From: Streptomyces avidinii
GTDB taxonomy: Bacteria > Actinomycetota > Actinomycetes > Streptomycetales > Streptomycetaceae
Reading direction: 5' to 3'
Length of the DNA: 64,000 nt
NCBI RefSeq assembly: GCF_014650695.1
Contig: NZ_BMVL01000009.1
Coordinates: forward strand, 1-64,000
Below are positions 59,891-64,000 of the stretch, piece by piece. A program made the position numbers and the translations under genes. Below the pieces are notes generated by a model. The model saw nothing but the letters and a program-made list of their open reading frames with translations. It was not told the DNA's origin and ran no database searches. Position 1 is the stretch's first letter; each line of letters begins with the position of its first letter.

Positions 59891-60826
59891 ATGATCTTTC
59901 GTGCTGTGACCGCTGATCCCGCAGACCTGGACCGCGCCGTCGCCCATCCGGCCGACGGCCCGGTCCCCGCGCTGACCGCCGAGCGGATCCGCGAGGAGCT
60001 CGCCGGGAACCGGATCCGGCCCGAATGGATCTGGCTCGCCGAGGACGGGGACGGGCGGATCCTCGCCCGAGCGCTGTGGTGGGGGCGCGCCGACAGCGAG
60101 CGGCCCGTCGCGCTCGACTGCCTCCAGGTCGGAGCCGGCGTGGCCGATCCGGCCGCGATCGCCGTCGGGCTGCTGGAGGCCGGTCACGCGGCCTTCGGCA
60201 AGCGGCCGGGCTACAACCTCTCGCTGCCCCGCGGCTGGCGGGACGACCCGGAGCTGGCCGCGGCCGTCGCCTGGCGCGGGGCGGCCGCGGCCGAGGCCGG
60301 GCTGACGCGCGAGATCGAGCGCCTGCGCTACGAGTGGACCCCGGACGCCGGTACGCCGGAGCCCACCGGCCGGCTCGTCTTCCGCGAGGGCACCGACGAG
60401 GAGATGCTGGAGGCCTTCGTCCGGCTCTCCCACGGCAGCCTCGACCTGACCACGCAGCAGGAACTGCTGCTGATGGGCGCCGAGCAGCTGGCCCGCGAGG
60501 ACTTCGACTTCTACCTCGACTGCCCCGGCGAGCGCTCGTGGTGGCGCCTGGCCCACCTCCCGGACGGCCGCCTCGCGGGCCTGGCCGTCCCGTCGGCGAC
60601 CCCGTACCACCGCAACGTCGGCTACCTGGGCGTCGTACCGGAGCAGCGCGGCCAGGGTCTGATCGACGAGATCCTCGGCGAGATCACCCGCTTCCACGCG
60701 GCCGAGGGCGCCGAGCGCATCACCGCGACCACGGACACCGTCAACGTCCCGATGGCCGCCGCCTTCGACCGCGCCGGCTACGAGGTCACCGAGATCCGCC
60801 TGGTCCTGGAGGCCCCGGGCCAGTGA
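59891..60826 (+). CDS. GNAT-family N-acetyltransferase
   Basis: 311 aa. The C-terminal GNAT fold shows GYLGVVPEQRGQGLIDEILGE, the acetyl-CoA-binding V/A motif, then TTDTVNVPMAAAFDRAGYEV. The N-terminal half is an extra, GNAT-like degenerate domain (EWIWLAEDGDGRILARALWW). The acceptor substrate is unknown. Confidence 0.88.
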   Translation: MIFRAVTADPADLDRAVAHPADGPVPALTAERIREELAGNRIRPEWIWLAEDGDGRILARALWWGRADSERPVALDCLQVGAGVADPAAIAVGLLEAGHAAFGKRPGYNLSLPRGWRDDPELAAAVAWRGAAAAEAGLTREIERLRYEWTPDAGTPEPTGRLVFREGTDEEMLEAFVRLSHGSLDLTTQQELLLMGAEQLAREDFDFYLDCPGERSWWRLAHLPDGRLAGLAVPSATPYHRNVGYLGVVPEQRGQGLIDEILGEITRFHAAEGAERITATTDTVNVPMAAAFDRAGYEVTEIRLVLEAPGQ

Positions 60827-60880
60827 ACCGGGCGGCCCCGCGCCCCGGGAGGTAATCTCCGCCCGGGGAAGGGGGCCGGG

Positions 60881-61645
60881 GTGTCCATCGCCGAATTGCA
60901 GGTGTACTCCGTCGAGGAGGCCGACGTCGCGGGCGGAGTGTGCGTGGTCCGGTGCGTCGGCGGGGTGGCGCGGGCCGGACAGGTCTACGCCGTCGGGGAG
61001 TCCAGGATCGGCCTGCGCCACATCGAGCGCCACGGGCGGGTCGTCGGCTCGTTCGACGCCGGGCACGTCGCGAAGGTCCAGCTCGCGGGAGCCATGGTCG
61101 CACTGCTCACCCGGGGTCAGGTGCTGACCTCGGTGCCGCCCGACGGGCACTCGCTGGAGGACCTGGAGGCCTGGCTGGCCACCGACCCGCCGCTGCTGGA
61201 GGAACCGCACCCGCGGACCCTGCGCGTGCTGGCCGGGGTGCGGATGCGGGACGAGCGGCTGCCGGACGGGATCCGGCTGCGCTGGGGCCGGATCGCGCTC
61301 GCCGCGACCCATCGCTGCGCGCGGGCCGAGGGCGTGCCCGATCTACTCAGGGCGCCCGAACTGGCCTGCGTACAGGCGTACTTGATCCAGCAGTTCGGCC
61401 CGGACCGGGGCGGTGACCCGGCCGCCCTGTGCCGGGAGCTGCTGGCGCTGATGGACCTGACGCCGGAGCAGGCCGCGGCCCAGGGCGACGTCTGGCGCGA
61501 CCTCCCGTACCACCGCATCCGACACCTGCGCCGCATCAAGGCCCTGGTCCCGTGGCTGGTCCTCGCCCGCCCCCACCTCGCGGACGCCGATCCGCTGTCG
61601 GCGGCGGTCGATGCCTGGGCGGCGGTGCGGCCGCGCCTTCCGTAG
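60881..61645 (+). CDS. Hypothetical protein, 254 aa
   Basis: It starts at GTG 60881 after GGGGGCCGGG. The first 80 residues look beta-rich (VVRCVGGVARAGQVYAVGES, with a Gly-turn reminiscent of elongation factor domain 2). The rest is helical, with LDPP/VWRDLPYHRIRHLRRIKAL and many charged residues. I do not recognise a family. It has no signal peptide or membrane segment. Its nearest neighbours give no clue. Confidence 0.7.
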   Translation: MSIAELQVYSVEEADVAGGVCVVRCVGGVARAGQVYAVGESRIGLRHIERHGRVVGSFDAGHVAKVQLAGAMVALLTRGQVLTSVPPDGHSLEDLEAWLATDPPLLEEPHPRTLRVLAGVRMRDERLPDGIRLRWGRIALAATHRCARAEGVPDLLRAPELACVQAYLIQQFGPDRGGDPAALCRELLALMDLTPEQAAAQGDVWRDLPYHRIRHLRRIKALVPWLVLARPHLADADPLSAAVDAWAAVRPRLP

Positions 61646-61771
61646 CCGGAAAAAGAGCGCGTGACATCGACTTTCGTACAGCGGATACTGAGCGCAGTAC
61701 GCGGGGGGGTCGCGTGCGCCCGACTGTCGCTGGGGGAACAGGACGTCTACCAGTCGTGCGGCGCCGCAGCA

Positions 61772-61806
61772 TCCTTCGTGACTCCACTCAGTCTCTCCAC
61801 GAAGGA
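61772..61806 (+). promoter_or_regulatory. Hairpin that could cover the ribosome site of the secreted-protein gene
   Basis: TCCTTCGTG (61772-61780) pairs with CACGAAGGA (61798-61806) across a 17-nt loop. The 3' arm contains the GAAGGA ribosome-binding sequence that lies nine bases before the GTG at 61816. Folding would hide it, which could restrict translation. Confidence 0.5.
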
Positions 61807-61815
61807 ACCCCACTG

Positions 61816-64000
61816 GTGCGTCCCACCCGCACGACGGTCCTGCTGACCGCAGGTCTCGTCACCCTTCTCGGCGTTCCGGCCGCCGCGGCCGCCGAGACCC
61901 CGACCAACCTCTACGTCAACAACCAGGACGGATCCGGCTGCTCCGACACCGGGGCCGGTACGCAGGCCGTCCCGTACTGCACGATCTCGGCGGCGGCCAA
62001 GGCCGTGCTCCCGGGCCAGACGGTCCGGATCAAGCCGGGCTGGACCTACGACGAGGCCGTCACCATCGACCGCTCGGGAGCGCCGGGCAAGCCGATCAGC
62101 TTCGTCGCCGACGGACCGGCGGTGGGCCAGCAGGCCGACCTCGGCAAGACGGTGACCGTCCGGGGTGCCTCCCACGTGGTGCTGGGCAGCCTGTTCGCCC
62201 GCGGCGGCGTTCAGATCAGCGGTTCCACCGACGTCGGGCTGGACCGGATCCGAGCCGTACGCGGCAGGCTCGACTCCGTCGCGGTCGACAGCGCGAGCAA
62301 GGACGTACGCATCGGCCGGAGCAATCTGATCGGCGTCCGGATCGAGGGCGGCTCGCAGGGCACCGTGCTCAGCCGCAACCTCATCTCCGGCCCGGTCGGA
62401 CCGGCGGTCTCCGCCGTCGACGCACCCGGCACCGTCGTCACGAACAACACGGTCTACGGCTACTGCGGCGCCGCCCTCTCGATCGCCGGCGGTTCGACGG
62501 GCGCCGGCCTGTTCAACAACGTGATCGTCGCCCGGGCCAGCGGTTCCTGCAAGACGGACGGTGCGCGCAACGCCGTCCTGGTCGCGCAGAGCGCGACGGC
62601 GGGCACCGTCGCCGACTACAACCTGGTCGCCTCCCAGGTGCCGTACAGCTGGGCCGGCACCACGTACCCGGACCCGGCGGCGTTCCACGCCGCGACCGGT
62701 CAGGGCGGACACGACATCCTGAACACGGGCGAGGACGGCCTCGGCCCGGTCGAAGGCTCCCCGACCGTCGACTCCGCCGACCCGACGGCGCCGGGCGTGC
62801 TGCCCACCGACATCGACGGAAGACCGACCGCGGACGACCCGGGGGTCCCCAACACGGGCAAGAACGGCGGTTACCTGGACCGCGGCGCCTACGAGACCCA
62901 CGACGGCCTGAGCCAGACCTGGATGCACGTCGACCAGACCTGGGCGCCCGTCGGCACGAAGGTGGAGGTGCAGGCCGTCTCCGACAGCAACTGGCCCACC
63001 GCGATGAGCTACCACGTCGACTTCGGCGACGGGACGCCCCCGGTCGTCACCCAGCAGGGCACCGGCGCCCACGGTCTGGCCACGCACGCCTACAGCAAGG
63101 CGGGCGACTACGTGATCAAGGTGACGGCCGTCAACGCCGTCGGCCAGAAGGCCACCACGGAGAAGCCGGTCAAGGTGACCGCCGCCGGCCCGCTGACAGC
63201 GGCCTTCTCGGCCGGTCCGGTCCTGCCCGCCCCGGACGACAAGACGACGCGCGTCCCCCCGCTGACCATGTCCCTCGACCCCTCGGCCTCGGCGACCCCG
63301 TGGCCGGTGGACCGCACCGAGGTGGACTTCGGAGACGGCTCCCAGAAGAGCCTCGCAGGTCTGGCCACCGCCACGCACACCTACTCCAGGCCGGGTGACT
63401 ACAAGGCGGCCGTCACCGTCGTCGACGTCAAGGGCACCAGGTCCACGACGACCCGGTCCGTGCACGTGGACTACGCCAGGGCCGGCTACGTGGCCGTCAC
63501 ACCCTTCCGGCTCAAGGACACCCGCGTCCACGGCGGCACCCTCCAGGGCGGCAGCCCCGCGTCCATCGGCATGCCGGCCCCGCTCCACGCGTCGGGCATG
63601 GCTTCGGGCGGCATGTCCGCGGCGGTCATCAACGTCACCCTCACCAACGTCACTCAGGACGCCTACGTCAACGTCTCGTCGGCGTACGACGACCGGCCGG
63701 CGACCTCGAACCTCAACGCCCGTGCGGGTGCCACCGTGTCCAACACGGTAACCGTCCCGGTCGGCGAGATCGGCAACGTCTGGTTCTACCTCAACGCCGG
63801 CCGCGCAGACGTCATCGTGGACTTCGTCGGCTACTACCAGCCGAACTCCGGGCAGAGGTTCAGCCCCGTCGCCCCGACCCGGCTCGCGGACACCCGTACC
63901 GCCGGCGGCCCGGTGGCCGGTGGGACGACCCGTACGGTCAAGGTCGCCGGCGTCGGCGGGATCCCGGCCGACGTCCGGGCCGTCGCGGTGAACCTGACGA
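61816..64000 (+). CDS. Large secreted protein: beta-helix, two PKD domains, DTR-type repeats (partial)
   Basis: It starts at GTG 61816 after GAAGGA and runs open past the window edge, at least 728 codons. A signal peptide (TVLLTAGLVTLLGVPAAAAA) is followed by a right-handed parallel beta-helix (residues about 35-330, many V..N.V turns). Two PKD domains follow, with DFGDGTPP near residue 406 and DFGDGSQ near 505. After that come repeats of the 'P.RL.DTR' type (TPFRLKDTRVHGG and APTRLADTRTAGG). Beta-helix proteins often bind or cut polysaccharides; PKD domains aid substrate or surface contact. A catalytic site is not evident. Confidence 0.85.
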   Translation, partial: MRPTRTTVLLTAGLVTLLGVPAAAAAETPTNLYVNNQDGSGCSDTGAGTQAVPYCTISAAAKAVLPGQTVRIKPGWTYDEAVTIDRSGAPGKPISFVADGPAVGQQADLGKTVTVRGASHVVLGSLFARGGVQISGSTDVGLDRIRAVRGRLDSVAVDSASKDVRIGRSNLIGVRIEGGSQGTVLSRNLISGPVGPAVSAVDAPGTVVTNNTVYGYCGAALSIAGGSTGAGLFNNVIVARASGSCKTDGARNAVLVAQSATAGTVADYNLVASQVPYSWAGTTYPDPAAFHAATGQGGHDILNTGEDGLGPVEGSPTVDSADPTAPGVLPTDIDGRPTADDPGVPNTGKNGGYLDRGAYETHDGLSQTWMHVDQTWAPVGTKVEVQAVSDSNWPTAMSYHVDFGDGTPPVVTQQGTGAHGLATHAYSKAGDYVIKVTAVNAVGQKATTEKPVKVTAAGPLTAAFSAGPVLPAPDDKTTRVPPLTMSLDPSASATPWPVDRTEVDFGDGSQKSLAGLATATHTYSRPGDYKAAVTVVDVKGTRSTTTRSVHVDYARAGYVAVTPFRLKDTRVHGGTLQGGSPASIGMPAPLHASGMASGGMSAAVINVTLTNVTQDAYVNVSSAYDDRPATSNLNARAGATVSNTVTVPVGEIGNVWFYLNAGRADVIVDFVGYYQPNSGQRFSPVAPTRLADTRTAGGPVAGGTTRTVKVAGVGGIPADVRAVAVNLT

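Noticed and set aside
57338..61312. A 1324-codon open reading on the minus strand across bkdB2, bkdC2, the GNAT gene and part of the unknown gene
   Set aside because: It is antisense to clear enzyme genes with intact motifs, its translation is Gly/Arg/Val-rich without domains, and long antisense readings are expected in DNA with GC-rich third positions.
61747..63588. A 613-codon minus-strand reading over the secreted beta-helix protein
   Set aside because: The plus strand has a ribosome site, signal peptide and PKD domains; the minus frame is Val/Gly/Arg-rich without features.

Overview
The window is a very GC-rich actinobacterial chromosome segment, almost certainly from a Streptomyces or a close relative. 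It carries the conserved block crgA - class E sortases - pabA - pknB - pbpA - rodA/ftsW - pstP - fhaB - fhaA, followed by a tRNA-Leu. It also has two branched-chain 2-oxo acid dehydrogenase (bkd) operons, a bacterial proteasome activator gene, and frequent GTG starts. Two exact copies of the ParB site GTTTCACGTGAAAC and a cluster of DnaA boxes place it in the origin-proximal core of a linear Streptomyces-type chromosome. From memory the gene order resembles the S. coelicolor region around SCO3815-SCO3855; I could not check this.

Layout. 1-2.9 kb is an accessory edge: a transposase tail, a small exported peptide, a truncated ATP-grasp protein and a LysM protein. 3-9 kb holds a cyclophilin, a rhomboid protease, the DnaA-box cluster, crgA, a DUF881 protein, three class E sortases and pabA. 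9.2-17.4 kb is the minus-strand cell-wall and signalling operon fhaA-fhaB-pstP-rodA-pbpA-pknB. It links Ser/Thr phosphorylation (kinase, phosphatase, two FHA readers) to peptidoglycan synthesis by a SEDS glycosyltransferase and a class B transpeptidase. 17.7-23.2 kb has tRNA-Leu, a two-component system with an unusual kinase, a DUF2252 protein, a parS site, a J-domain protein and a rhodanese.

23.2-37.3 kb is largely phenylacetate catabolism. It contains an acyl-CoA dehydrogenase, paaABCDE (ring epoxidase), paaN, paaH and a TetR regulator that is probably PaaR. Two of the paa promoter regions carry the same ACCGNNCGNNCGGT operator. A DUF5819/HTTM pair, an rRNA/tRNA methyltransferase, a membrane protein and a MerR regulator lie between them. 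36.7-41 kb is bkdR (Lrp family) with the divergent bkdA1B1C1 operon. 41-46 kb has a quinone reductase, a potassium channel whose upstream region is a parS site, moeA, a mobA-DUF6457 fusion and the proteasome activator gene. 46.2-50.6 kb is an FtsX-type ABC exporter with its PadR regulator. 50.6-55.8 kb has a secreted C-terminally anchored protein, two divergent Ser/Thr kinases and an orphan LuxR-type response regulator. 56-59.8 kb is the second bkd operon (bkdA2B2C2). The window ends with a GNAT enzyme, an unknown protein and the start of a large secreted beta-helix/PKD protein.

No CRISPR array, prophage or complete biosynthetic cluster is visible. The strongest unusual signals are regulatory or chromosomal: a perfectly symmetric four-box DnaA cluster, a parS that doubles as the moeA stop region, and a paa operator network that may reach the bkd operon. 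A histidine kinase with an added exported C-terminal domain is the most unusual protein.
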